The notes under the pieces were generated by a model. That model ran no database searches. It saw only the letters and a list, made by a program, of their open reading frames with translations, and was not told the DNA's origin. From positions 1 to 64,000 of the forward strand of contig NZ_SDEB01000018.1 in NCBI RefSeq assembly GCF_004522175.1: a stretch of DNA of 64,000 bases, in the 5' to 3' direction. Source of the DNA: Paracoccus ravus (GTDB lineage Bacteria > Pseudomonadota > Alphaproteobacteria > Rhodobacterales > Rhodobacteraceae). The position numbers were made by a program, and so were the translations under genes. This document shows positions 25,365 to 34,837 of this stretch, one piece after another (the stretch's first letter is position 1; every line of letters starts with the position of its first letter).

Positions 25365-27380
25365 ATGGGCTATCTGCAAAACCTCAATGCGGCACAGCGC
25401 CAAGCCGTCGAGCATGGCATAGAACCGCTGCTGATCATCGCCGGGGCAGGATCGGGCAAGACCAATACCCTCGCCCATCGCGTCGCGCATCTGTTGAAAC
25501 AGGGCGCCGATCCGCGCCGCATTCTCCTGATGACCTTTTCGCGCCGGGCCGCTTCGGAGCTGACCCGGCGGGCGTCGCGGATCACCGAAAGCGTCATGGG
25601 CACCGGCTACGGCGCCGAGGCCCTGGCCTGGGCCGGCACCTTTCACGGCATCGGCGCCCGCCTCCTGTGCGATCTCGCGCCGCAGATCGGTTTGAACCCG
25701 GATTTCACCATCCATGACCGCGAGGATTCCGCCGACCTGATGAACCTCTGCCGCCACGAGTTGGGGTTCTCCAGGGCGCAGACCCGGTTTCCGGTCAAGG
25801 GCACCTGCCTTGCGATCTATTCCCGCGTGGTGAATTCCGGCGCGCCACTCAGTGAGGTGCTGGTCGACCACTTCCCCTGGTGCGCGATGTGGGAGGCCGA
25901 GCTGAAGCGTCTGTTCGGCAGCTATATGGCGGCCAAGCAGGCGCAGAATGTGCTGGATTACGACGACCTGCTGCTGGCCTGGGCGCAGGTGATGGAGGAT
26001 CCGGGCTTCGCCGCCCATCTCGGCGCGATGTGGGATCATGTCCTGATCGACGAATACCAGGACACCAACCGGCTGCAGGCGCGTATCCTTCTGGCGCTGA
26101 AGCCCGAGGGGCGCGGGCTGACCGTGGTGGGCGACGATGCGCAGTCGATCTATGCCTTCCGCGCGGCGAGCGTGCGCAACATCCTCGACTTTCCGGCCGC
26201 CTTCTCCCCGCCCGCGCAGGTCGTCACGCTCGAGCGCAATTACCGCTCGACCCAGCCGATCCTTGCGGCCGCCAATGCGGTGATCGCGCGCGCGCCCGAG
26301 CGTTTCACCAAGGACCTGTGGTCCGATCGCATGTCGGAGGAAAAACCGCGGCTGGTGAACCTGCCGAATGAGGCCGATCAGGCCCGCTTTGTCGCCGATC
26401 AAGTTCTGGTCAATCGCGAGGCCGGTATGTCACTGACACAACAGGCGGTGCTGTTTCGGACCTCCAGCCACTCCGGCCAACTCGAGATCGAACTCACCCG
26501 CCGCAACATTCCCTTCGTCAAATTCGGCGGGCTGAAGTTTCTCGATGCCGCGCATGTCAAGGATCTGCTGGCGCTGCTGCGCTTTGCCCAAAATCCGCGC
26601 GATAGGGTGGCTGGTTTCCGGCTGCTGCAATTGCTGCCGGGGCTGGGGCCGGGAACGGCAGCAAAGGTTTTGGACCGCATTGCCGCCACGCCCGATCCCC
26701 TGGCGGCACTGGCGCAGATGCAGGTCCCCTCCAAGGTGACGGGATGGGAGGATCTCGTCGCGGTGCTGCAGCCCGGCGCCTGGCCCGAGGCCCTTGGCCG
26801 CGCCCGTGCCCGCGCCTGGTACGAGCCGCATCTTGACCGCATCCATGAGGATGCCGAGTTCCGCCGCGCCGATTTGCTACAACTCGAGCAGATCGCATCG
26901 ACCTATCCGAGCCGCGAGAAATTCCTGACCGATGTCACGCTCGACCCACCCGAGGCCACCGACGCTAAGGCCGGCATGCCACTGAAAGACGAGGATTATC
27001 TGATCCTTTCCACCATCCATTCGGCCAAAGGGCAGGAATGGAAGGCGGTCTTCGTGCTGAACGTGGTCGATGGCTGCATCCCTTCGGATCTCGGGACCGG
27101 GCAGAGCGCCGATCTCGAGGAGGAACGAGGGCTTCTCTATGTCGCGATGACCCGGGCCAAGGACCAACTGACCCTTGGCGTGCCCCTGCGCTTCTATGTC
27201 ACGCGACAGACCAAGCGCGGCGACCGGCATCTCTTCGCCGCCCGCACCCGCTTCATCACCAGCGACATGCTGGAGCATTTCGACGTTACGCGATGGGCAC
27301 CACCTAATGTTGGCGAGGCCGCCTCCCCTGCCCCGGGCCGCGTCGATATCCGCGCCATCATGCGGGATGTGTGGGGCTGA
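25365..27380 (+). CDS. UvrD/Rep-family DNA helicase
   Basis: 671-residue superfamily 1A 3'-5' helicase. Motifs in order: Walker A AGAGSGKT (26-33), VLIDEYQDT (motif II), VGDDAQSIYAFR (III), ERNYRSTQPI (IV), STIHSAKGQEWKAVF (V) and ERGLLYVAMTRAKDQL (VI). It is shorter than chromosomal UvrD and is probably a plasmid-specific helicase for replication or transfer. ATG 25365 has a GAGGGG ribosome site at 25355-25360; the open frame upstream is GC artefact. Confidence 0.92.
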   Translation: MGYLQNLNAAQRQAVEHGIEPLLIIAGAGSGKTNTLAHRVAHLLKQGADPRRILLMTFSRRAASELTRRASRITESVMGTGYGAEALAWAGTFHGIGARLLCDLAPQIGLNPDFTIHDREDSADLMNLCRHELGFSRAQTRFPVKGTCLAIYSRVVNSGAPLSEVLVDHFPWCAMWEAELKRLFGSYMAAKQAQNVLDYDDLLLAWAQVMEDPGFAAHLGAMWDHVLIDEYQDTNRLQARILLALKPEGRGLTVVGDDAQSIYAFRAASVRNILDFPAAFSPPAQVVTLERNYRSTQPILAAANAVIARAPERFTKDLWSDRMSEEKPRLVNLPNEADQARFVADQVLVNREAGMSLTQQAVLFRTSSHSGQLEIELTRRNIPFVKFGGLKFLDAAHVKDLLALLRFAQNPRDRVAGFRLLQLLPGLGPGTAAKVLDRIAATPDPLAALAQMQVPSKVTGWEDLVAVLQPGAWPEALGRARARAWYEPHLDRIHEDAEFRRADLLQLEQIASTYPSREKFLTDVTLDPPEATDAKAGMPLKDEDYLILSTIHSAKGQEWKAVFVLNVVDGCIPSDLGTGQSADLEEERGLLYVAMTRAKDQLTLGVPLRFYVTRQTKRGDRHLFAARTRFITSDMLEHFDVTRWAPPNVGEAASPAPGRVDIRAIMRDVWG

Positions 27381-27451
27381 ACGCCGACAATGACAGCGTT
27401 CGGCAAGCCCGGAGACGAGGCTTTCCACGCGCGGCACCATGAGCCGAGCGA

Positions 27452-28096
27452 TCAGGCCAGACGCCCCGAGTCGATGATGTGGCCACCGGATGCGCCCTTG
27501 GCGATCGCGCCGACCAGTTCCTCGGCCACGCGCTCCGGTCGGCTGATGCGCCAGCGTGCAGGCAAGATCGGCCCAAGCAAGCCGAGGGCGGTTTTGCCCA
27601 GATCCTCGCTCAAGCGGCGCTCCGACCGCGTTCCGCCCAACAATCCGGGGCGCAGGATCGTCAAGGATTCGTAGCCAATCCGCTCAAGGTCGCGCTCGAT
27701 TTCGCCCTTGGTCCGCAGATAATAGGATCGCGACGATGGATCTGCGCCAAGCGATGAAGTCAGCGCAAACCTTGTCGCACCACTGTCATGTGCCTTTTTC
27801 GCTATGGCGAGGTTCAAACCGTAATCGACGGCCCGAAAAGCCTCGGGCGAGCCAGCAATCCTCTGCGTCGTGCCGAGCGTCGAGATCACGCCATCGACGG
27901 AAAACCACTCGGCCCCGGCAGGCAGGTCATTCAGATCGACAACCGGATTGATCAGTTTGGGATGCGCTGGCAAGGGCCGACGCGTCAGGGCGATGACTTT
28001 GGCGAAGCGCGTGTCCGCCAAGGCGATGTCAAGAACATGCCTGCCGACGACGCCCGTCGCGCCAATCAGCAGAACACGCAGATTTTCTTTAGCCAT
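27452..28096 (-). CDS. NAD(P)-binding oxidoreductase (atypical SDR)
   Basis: 214 residues with an N-terminal Rossmann motif LIGATGVVGRHVLD and the YYLRTKGEIERDL segment of NAD(P)H-binding-domain proteins (HTATIP2-like). Likely a reductase or a redox sensor without a known substrate. It lies 71 bases after the frame-restored cupin stop and is the last gene of the imuA-imuB-dnaE2 transcription unit, so it may be expressed under SOS control. Confidence 0.8.
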   Translation of the reverse strand: MAKENLRVLLIGATGVVGRHVLDIALADTRFAKVIALTRRPLPAHPKLINPVVDLNDLPAGAEWFSVDGVISTLGTTQRIAGSPEAFRAVDYGLNLAIAKKAHDSGATRFALTSSLGADPSSRSYYLRTKGEIERDLERIGYESLTILRPGLLGGTRSERRLSEDLGKTALGLLGPILPARWRISRPERVAEELVGAIAKGASGGHIIDSGRLA

Positions 28097-28167
28097 ATGA
28101 CACCTCTTTTCAGGCCGCTTCCAACCGTGCTGCCGCAGGTATTTGTTCCACCGCGCGGAGGCATTTT

Positions 28168-28649
28168 TCAGGTCTTTGGCGCGGAATGGATGGAATCGAC
28201 CCAATAGACGGCTTCGGGCGGCTCGATGGGATCGACATCGGTGATATTGACCACGACCGCCTCATAGTCCGATCGCACGAGGACGCATTCCAGAACCTGC
28301 TTGGGTCGGCATTGATTTCCTGATGCGGCACATAGGGCGGAACATAGATGAAATCGCCGGGACCAGCCTCGGCCACGAATTCTAGCCGCTCGCCCCAGCG
28401 CAACCGCGCCTTGCCGCGCAGGACATAGATCACGCTTTCCAAGGGGCCGTGGTGATGGACGCCGGTCTTGGCATCAGGCTCGATCGCGACGGTTCCGGCC
28501 CAGATCTTTTGCGCGCCGACACGGGCATGGTTGATCGCGGCCTGCCGGAACATGCCGGACGTCTGGGCAGTGTTCGGATCAAGCTGGTCGCCCTTGATCA
28601 CCCGGATGCCGTCATGTTTCCAGCGCGGCACGTCATGGTCATGGGGCAT
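28168..28649 (-). pseudogene. Cupin-domain protein with a one-base frameshift
   Basis: The N-terminal 115 residues are a good cupin (GVHHHGPLESVIYVLRGKARLRWG, then PGDFIYVPPYVPHQEINADP). At about 28299-28303 the frame breaks; a +1 shift restores a sensible tail (QVLECVLVRSDYEAVVVNIT, ending HSAPKT) with a stop at 28168. One missing A in a Lys codon explains it. The uncorrected frame runs on to 28110 with nonsense sequence. Either a genuine recent mutation or a sequencing error; the metal-binding cupin core remains intact. Confidence 0.8.
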
Positions 28650-28664
28650 TTCCTTGCTCCTTCG

Positions 28665-31600
28665 TCATCTGAAATCACGGCTTCTGACCCTGATACTATC
28701 GGGATGCCGGTCGCGAACATAGATGTCCTTCGCGCTGCGCGGATCAGGTGCAGGGCTACCATGGTGAAACTCGTCGCCCCGACCATGCGGCAGGGGGAAG
28801 GCCACGTTGCGCTCACCTATGCTGGCAAGCGCGGCCGAGAGGTCCGTGATGCGATGGGCGACAAGATGCACTACCTCGCCCTCGCGTTGGATGCGGCCAT
28901 GGACCGCGATCATGCTGGCGCCAAGGATGATGCGGCGATGGGCCTCGAATGTCTTGGGCCAGACCACGAGATTGGCAATGCCGGTCTCATCCTCGAGCGT
29001 GATGAACATCACCCCCTTGGCCGAGCCGGGGCGTTGGCGGACCAGAACGAGGCCCGCCGTCTGAACCCATGCCCGGTCGCGTCCGGCCATGACCTCGGCG
29101 CAGGTTGTGATGCGGCGGCGGGACAGGTCGTCGCGCAGGAAGGCGAGCGGATGGCGGCGCAGCGACAGCCCGGCATGGCGGTAATCCTCGACCACCTCGC
29201 GGCCCGCGGCCATGGGGCGCAGGGTGACGGCAGGTTCGGTGCTTTCGCGGGCGGCAGCGAAGAGCGGCAGGTCGAGATCAGACAGGCCCTTGATCGCCCA
29301 GAGCGCCTCGCGGCGGGCAAGGCCGAAACCGGGGTGGAAGCCGTCAGCCTCGGCGATACGCGTCAGAGCGGCCACGGGGACATTGCTGCGCTGCGAAAGA
29401 TCGTCGACCGAGGCGAAGGGCTGGCCCGCGCGGGCGGTGACGATCGCTGCAGCATGGGCATTGGCGAGGCCCTTGACCATGCGCAGGCCCAGACGCACGG
29501 CGAAGGCCTCACCCGTGGGCTCCAGAGTGCAGTCCCAACGCGAGGCGTTGACGCAGATCGGACGGATCTCGACGCCATGCTCGCGGGCATCGCGGACGAT
29601 CTGGGCAGGGGCGTAAAACCCCATCGGCTGGGCGTTTAGAAGCGCCGCGCAGAAGGCGTCGGGATGCCAGCATTTGAGCCAGGCCGAGGCATAGGCGATC
29701 AGCGCGGGGGAAACCGTAGGAGCCGAAGCCCTCAAGCTGGCGGAAGGTGCGTTCCGCGAAATCCTGCTCATAGCCGCGCGCCACCATGCCCGAGACCAGC
29801 TTGTCGCGGAATTTCGAGACGCCCCCGGTGAATTTGAAGGTTGCCATGGATTTGCGCAGCATGTCGGCCTCGCCCGGGGTGAAGCCCGCGCATTCGATGG
29901 CGACGCGCATGGCCTGCTCCTGAAACAGGGGCACGCCGAGGGTCTTGCCCAAGACCTTTTCCAGTTCCGGCGTGGGATAGACCACCGGCTCAAGTCCTGC
30001 GCGGCGGCGCAGATAGGGATGGACCATATCGCCTTGAATGGGGCCGGGCCGGACGATGGCGACCTGCACCACGAGGTCGTAATAGATCCGGGGCTTCAGG
30101 TGCGGCAGCATCGACATCTGCGCCCGGCTCTCTATCTGGAAGGTTCCCAGCGTGTCGGCCTTGCGGATCATGGCATAAGTGCGCGGCTCTTCGGCCGGGA
30201 TGCCGGCAAGGTCGAGATCGATGCCCTTGTTCTGGGATAGGAGATCCAGCCCCTTGCGCATGCAGGTGAGCATGCCAAGCGCCAGAACATCGACCTTCAT
30301 GAAGCGAAGCGCATCGATATCGTCCTTGTCCCATTCGATGGTCTGGCGATCCGCCATTGCGGCGGGCTCGATCGGGATAAGATCGTCAAGCCGCTCATGG
30401 GTCAGGACAAAGCCGCCGGGATGCTGGCTCAGATGCCTTGGCGCGCCACGAAGCTGCGCGGCCAATTGCAGGGTCAGGCGCAAGCGGCGATCCGAGGGGT
30501 TAAGGTTCAACTCGGCCAGTTGCGCATCGCTGACGCCCTCACCGGACCATGCCCAGAGCTGCGAGGACAGCGCCCGGATCAGATCCTCGGGCAGGCCCAT
30601 CGCCTTGCCGACATCGCGCAGCGCGCCTTTCGAGCGGTAGCGGATCACCGTCGCGCAAAGCGCGGCCCGGTCGCGGCCATAGGTGTCATAGACCCATTGG
30701 ATGACCTCCTCGCGGCGCTCATGCTCGAAATCGACATCGATATCGGGCGGCTCGCGGCGTTCCTCGGAGACGAAGCGCTCGAACAGCAGGTCGTTGCGGG
30801 CCGGGTCGATCGAGGTGATGCCCAGCACATAGCAGACCGCGGAATTGGCCGCCGATCCCCTGCCCTGACACAGGATGCCGCGCGAGCGGGCGAAGCGGAC
30901 GATGCTGTTCACGGTTAGGAAATAGGGCGCGTAGTCGAGGCGGTCGATCAGACGGAGTTCGTGGTTCAGGCTGGCCCTGACGTCCTCGGGGATGCCTTCT
31001 GGATACGTTTGGCGGCCCCTTGCCATGTCAGCTGCGCCAGCGTCTGCTGTGGGGTCAGAGCCGGGTCGTCGCGTTCCTCGGGATATTGGTAGCGCAGCTC
31101 GTCCAGCGAAAAGCGACAGCGCGCGGTGATTTCAGCGGTGCGGGCCAAGGCCTCGGGGTAGCGCGAGAACAGCCGGTGCATCTCCTCGGGCGACTTCAGA
31201 TAGCGGTCGGCGTGGCGCTCGCGGCGAAAGCCCAACTCGTCGATGGTCAAGTTGTGGCGGATGGCGGTGACGACATCCTGCAGCATCCGCCGCGTCGGTT
31301 CGTGGTAAAGCACATCATTCGTCACCACCGTCGCCACCCCCATACGCGCAGCGAGACGTGCCAGATGATGCAGCCGCAACTGATCATTCGGGCGCCGCCG
31401 CAAGGTCAATGCCAGATAGGCCCGGTCGCCAAAGGTCTCGCGCAGCCGGCGCAGGTGGAGGCCGCAGGTCTCGTCGGCCTGATCCGGGATCAGCACGGCG
31501 ATCAGCCCCTCGGCATGCAGGGCGAGATCGGCCCAGTCGAGGTGGCAACTACCCTTCCCTGCCCTGCTTTTGCCAAAGGTCAGCAGGCGGCAAATGCGGG

Positions 31601-31865
31601 CATAGGCAGCGCGGTCCATCGGATAGACCAGAGCCGCCATGCCGCAGGTCAGATCGAGGCGACAGCCGACGACAAGCCGGATACCCGCCGCCTTAGCCGC
31701 CTCATGCGCGCGGACAATGCCCGCAAGCGTGTTGCGATCGGTTACCGCCAGCGTCTTGATGCCCATTGTAGCTGCCGTCGCAAAGAGTTCCTCGGCCGAG
31801 GAGGCCCCGCGCAGGAAAGAGAACTGCGAGGTCACCTGCAATTCGGCGTAACCGGGCACGCTCAT
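28665..31865 (-). pseudogene. dnaE2: Error-prone DNA polymerase DnaE2, broken by two lesions
   Basis: All parts of a full-length DnaE2 are present but in three frames: the PHP domain from MSVPGYAELQVTSQFSFLRG at 31865, the polymerase core with the catalytic PPDIDVDF, and the C-terminal OB-fold region ending near 28665. Break 1 is at about 31005, where one base is missing between AAACG and TATCC. Break 2 is at about 29705-29711, where the conserved [15 protein letters not shown] block loses roughly 19 bases compared with the family. Break 2 removes conserved residues, so loss of function is likely. Starts by a 4-base overlap (ATGA) with imuB. Confidence 0.88.
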
Positions 31866-33382
31866 CCGAAGAACCCGTGCAGGAACCAGCGATGCGAGCC
31901 GGTAGTGGCATCCTCGCCATCGCCCGCGCGGAAGATCCAGAAACGCTCGCCCGCCTCGTTCTCGATGCGGAAATAATCGCGGACGGCGCTCAATTCAGCG
32001 TCGCGCTTCCACCATTCGCCGAAGATCCGCTCCGGCCCGTCGGCGCGCAGGACACGGTGGCGGATGCCGCGCCATTTGATCCAGTTCGGCGGATGGTCGG
32101 GCAGCAGCGCCATGGTCTCGATCGGCTCGGGCCGAGGCAGTAGGCGCGCAGGGCGAGGCCAATGCCCAGGCCAGCCCGCGCCGGTCGGTTCCGCCAAGGC
32201 CGGGATGCGTCGGGTCGAGCGCTCGGGCACGTCGCTGGCCACTGGGGCGATGCGATAGACGCCCCCCTGCCCTACCCTGTTCACCAGCCTGTCAATCAGG
32301 CCGGAGAGGTCAGGCTGCGCGGGTTCCAGCAGGCTGTCGGCCTGTTTCTGGGCCAGCGGTTCGGTCAGGGTCGCGGTCAGGGTCATGGTCTCGATGCCAT
32401 AGCCCGGCGCGATGGTCTCGATCCGGTCGCAGAAAAGGCGGGTCAGGTGCTTCGGATCGCGCTGCGGCGCGGCAAGACCGACACGCACCGCTTCGATTTG
32501 ATTGTCGCTGCGGATGCAGATGAGGTCGAGCCGCCTTGCCCCCACCCCCTTTGCCTCAAGTTCAAGGCAAAGACGGGGGACCAGCTTGCCGATATAGCGC
32601 GCGATGGTCTCGCGCGCGGCGATTGAATCGGCAAAATTGCGGCGAATCTCGATCAGACCCTCGGGACGCAGGGGGGCGATGGGTTTTGCAAGGATGCCAA
32701 GCGCCTGATCCAGACGGCGGCAAAGCTCCGGACCAAAGCGGCGGGTCAGCGGAGCGCGCGGCTGGTGGGCAAGTTCGCCGATGCGGGTGAAGCCCAGCAG
32801 ACGAAGCGCCTCGGTGGTGGCGGGGGGCAGGCGCAGGGCCTCGATCGGCAGCGGGGCCAATGCCATCTCGGTTGCACCGGGTTCCGTCCGCCGGACCGGG
32901 TCTGCGGCAAAACGGGCCAATGCATGGGCCGCGCCCCAGCTATCAGCCATGGCTGCGCGAGCGGTAATGCCCGAGAGTGACAGCCGTCCGATCAGCGCTT
33001 CTAACATCGCGGGCTCCCCGCCATGCAGGTGATCGGTCCCGGTTGTCTCGATCACGATGCCATCGGGTGGATCGACAGCGACGATAGGGCTGAAACGCTG
33101 CATGACCCAAAGCGCCAGACGTTCGAGGCTTTCCAGATCAGCTTGTGGATCGGCGGGCTCGATCCGCAGGCCCGGCACCAGGGCTTGAGCCTTGCTGATG
33201 CTCATGCCCGCGCGAAGCCCCAGCGCATGGGCAGTAGGACCGGCGGCAATCACCACGCGGCGGCGACCATCCCGACCGGCAAGGATCAGCGGCGCATCAA
33301 CGGAGGGCGCGCAATCGCCCGCCTGCCGCTGCAGCCGATCCACTGGCCACATCGGCAGGAAGACCGAGATGACCCGTGTCAT
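31862..33382 (-). CDS. imuB: ImuB, inactive Y-family polymerase of the mutasome
   Basis: 506 residues. Y-family polymerase scaffold beginning MTRVISVFLPMWPVDRLQR and including HALGLRAGMSISKAQALVPGL. ImuB lacks polymerase activity but bridges the beta clamp, ImuA and DnaE2 during SOS mutagenesis. The C-terminus (RWFLHGFFG) is complete. ATG 33382 lies inside the imuA frame, an 86-base overlap that is common in this operon. It is intact even though its polymerase partner dnaE2 is broken. Confidence 0.9.
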   Translation of the reverse strand: MTRVISVFLPMWPVDRLQRQAGDCAPSVDAPLILAGRDGRRRVVIAAGPTAHALGLRAGMSISKAQALVPGLRIEPADPQADLESLERLALWVMQRFSPIVAVDPPDGIVIETTGTDHLHGGEPAMLEALIGRLSLSGITARAAMADSWGAAHALARFAADPVRRTEPGATEMALAPLPIEALRLPPATTEALRLLGFTRIGELAHQPRAPLTRRFGPELCRRLDQALGILAKPIAPLRPEGLIEIRRNFADSIAARETIARYIGKLVPRLCLELEAKGVGARRLDLICIRSDNQIEAVRVGLAAPQRDPKHLTRLFCDRIETIAPGYGIETMTLTATLTEPLAQKQADSLLEPAQPDLSGLIDRLVNRVGQGGVYRIAPVASDVPERSTRRIPALAEPTGAGWPGHWPRPARLLPRPEPIETMALLPDHPPNWIKWRGIRHRVLRADGPERIFGEWWKRDAELSAVRDYFRIENEAGERFWIFRAGDGEDATTGSHRWFLHGFFG

Positions 33383-34085
33383 CGCATGCCTCCAACTCGA
33401 TATCGAATGCCTCTCCGGCCCGGGCACGGATCAATTCCACCAGCCAACGCGGCCGACCTATACCGGGCACCGGCAAGGGCTGCGACGGCAGGGCCGAGAC
33501 GCGCCAGCGCGTCATCGCCGCCGTCGGTTGCCCGAAGTCCCCGGCATCGGCCTGGCTGCGCCAGCGACGCAGCGCAAGGCCAATGGTCCCCGATCCCTTC
33601 GCTGCCAGATGTAACCGCCGCGAGGCTGTCATCGACAGTTTCGCAACATCCGCCACGACTGCGGCAAGGCCCCCGTGTCGCAACCCCTCCTCCATGCAGG
33701 CCAGAACCGCCTTGTCATCGCCCGCCTCGACATGGATGACGCGATCCGGCGACAGGCCCGCTTGCTCTAGCCCCGGCGCAAAGAGATCAGCCCGCGTCAC
33801 GCACCAGAGCACCTGCCCCGGCAGTCGCGCCGCGATCCCAGCTGCGAAACAACTGGCTGCGGCGGCGTCGATCGCACCATTACCGCCCCCCGCGACCTCA
33901 TGTAGGCAGCCAAGCGCAAGGCCGCCCTTCGGCAGGTGCCGGTCCAGTTCCGACACCGCGAAGGGAAGGACAGCCCGACCGCCCTGCCCCACGCCTTCCA
34001 GTGCAGAGATCCGCTGCCTCAGGGCAGAAATGGCGGGGCTGATGCGGGTTTGCATGATGGCCGAGTCGTTTTCGCATGAGAGCAT
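33297..34085 (-). CDS. imuA: ImuA, RecA-like mutasome protein
   Basis: 262 residues, ImuA family (SulA/RecA-like fold): ISALRQRISALEG, then GGLALGCLHEVAGGG, and LRRWRSQADAG in the C-terminal half. It works with ImuB and DnaE2 in damage-induced mutagenesis. The start is either ATG 34085, immediately next to the LexA box with AAAGGA as ribosome site, or ATG 34055, which matches the usual family start better. First gene of the SOS operon. Confidence 0.85.
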   Translation of the reverse strand: MLSCENDSAIMQTRISPAISALRQRISALEGVGQGGRAVLPFAVSELDRHLPKGGLALGCLHEVAGGGNGAIDAAAASCFAAGIAARLPGQVLWCVTRADLFAPGLEQAGLSPDRVIHVEAGDDKAVLACMEEGLRHGGLAAVVADVAKLSMTASRRLHLAAKGSGTIGLALRRWRSQADAGDFGQPTAAMTRWRVSALPSQPLPVPGIGRPRWLVELIRARAGEAFDIELEACDDTGHLGLPADVASGSAAAAGGRLRALR

Positions 34086-34100
34086 GTTCCTTTTTTGTTC
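34086..34100 (-). promoter_or_regulatory. LexA (SOS) box of the imuA operon
   Basis: GTTC-CTTTTTT-GTTC on the + strand (GAAC-N7-GAAC toward imuA), a perfect match to the alphaproteobacterial LexA operator GTTCN7GTTC. It abuts the first possible imuA start codon. Confidence 0.88.
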
Positions 34101-34116
34101 TCATGCGGGAGCAGAG

Positions 34117-34737
34117 TCAATCTTCCGGTTCGATCAGGTCAGGCCCATGATCAGATATGCCAAAGGGGCGCACCGGGTGATGTCTGAGCAAGGCCCCTGC
34201 CCCCATAGTAAGATCATCGCTGCCACCGAGCCAGGCATCACGCTCTTCGGCATTCAGGATCACTGGCATTCGGGTATGCACGTCGTTGACCGTTTCGTTC
34301 GCAGAGCGGGTCAGGATGGTGCAGGTCAACAGCTCCTGCCAGCGCGAGGCCAGACCCGCAAACCAGAGCGTCTCCTCGTTCCCGGCGCTGCTGATGAAAT
34401 GCGGTTGCTTCTGGCTCCGCTCGCCTGTCCATTCATAATAGCCCCCGGCTGGGATCAGGCAGCGGCCATGGTGCCAGGCGGCGCGGAAGGTCGGTTTTTC
34501 GCGGGCGTCCTCGATACGGGCGTTGAAGGTGGTCAGTTTGAAGTCCTTGAGACCGCCCTTATGCCAAGACGGGATCAGCCACCAGCGCGCGATCATGGGC
34601 TCAAGGCTCTGCTTGGCGAGTATCAGCACGTCCTCGGTCGGCTTGATATTGAAACGTCGCTCAAAGGGATCAATCTTGATATGCGACAACTCGCTGTCAG
34701 ATCCACGCAGATTGGCGTCTATGAACCGGCCACACAT
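34117..34737 (-). CDS. SOS response-associated peptidase (SRAP/HMCES-YedK family)
   Basis: 206 residues starting MCGRF, where Cys2 becomes the catalytic N-terminal nucleophile that crosslinks to abasic sites in single-stranded DNA. Other hallmarks are FNARIEDAREKPTFRAAW, RCLIPAGGYYEW, and HTRMPVIL near the C-terminus. Ribosome site AAGGA lies just upstream. It sits between the imuA operon and repC. No LexA box of its own is visible, and its upstream region contains a parS-like palindrome. Confidence 0.9.
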   Translation of the reverse strand: MCGRFIDANLRGSDSELSHIKIDPFERRFNIKPTEDVLILAKQSLEPMIARWWLIPSWHKGGLKDFKLTTFNARIEDAREKPTFRAAWHHGRCLIPAGGYYEWTGERSQKQPHFISSAGNEETLWFAGLASRWQELLTCTILTRSANETVNDVHTRMPVILNAEERDAWLGGSDDLTMGAGALLRHHPVRPFGISDHGPDLIEPED

Positions 34738-34761
34738 AGAATTCCTTGCTGGTGTTGACCT

Positions 34762-34777
34762 GTTGTCCGCGGACAAC
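34762..34777. promoter_or_regulatory. parS: parS-like centromere site 1
   Basis: GTTGTCCGCGGACAAC, a perfect 16-base palindrome that fits the repABC partition-site consensus GTTNNCNGCNGNNAAC. Lies 61 bases past the repC stop and 25 bases upstream of the SRAP gene. Confidence 0.88.
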
Positions 34778-34818
34778 CTGGCCCAACATGGCGAAGGTTC
34801 ATCCGCAAATCCATTCAA

Positions 34819-34834
34819 GTTGTCCGCGGACAAC
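34819..34834. promoter_or_regulatory. parS: parS-like centromere site 2
   Basis: Second exact copy of GTTGTCCGCGGACAAC, 57 bases from the first and 4 bases past the end of repC. Confidence 0.88.
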
Positions 34835-34837
34835 GGC

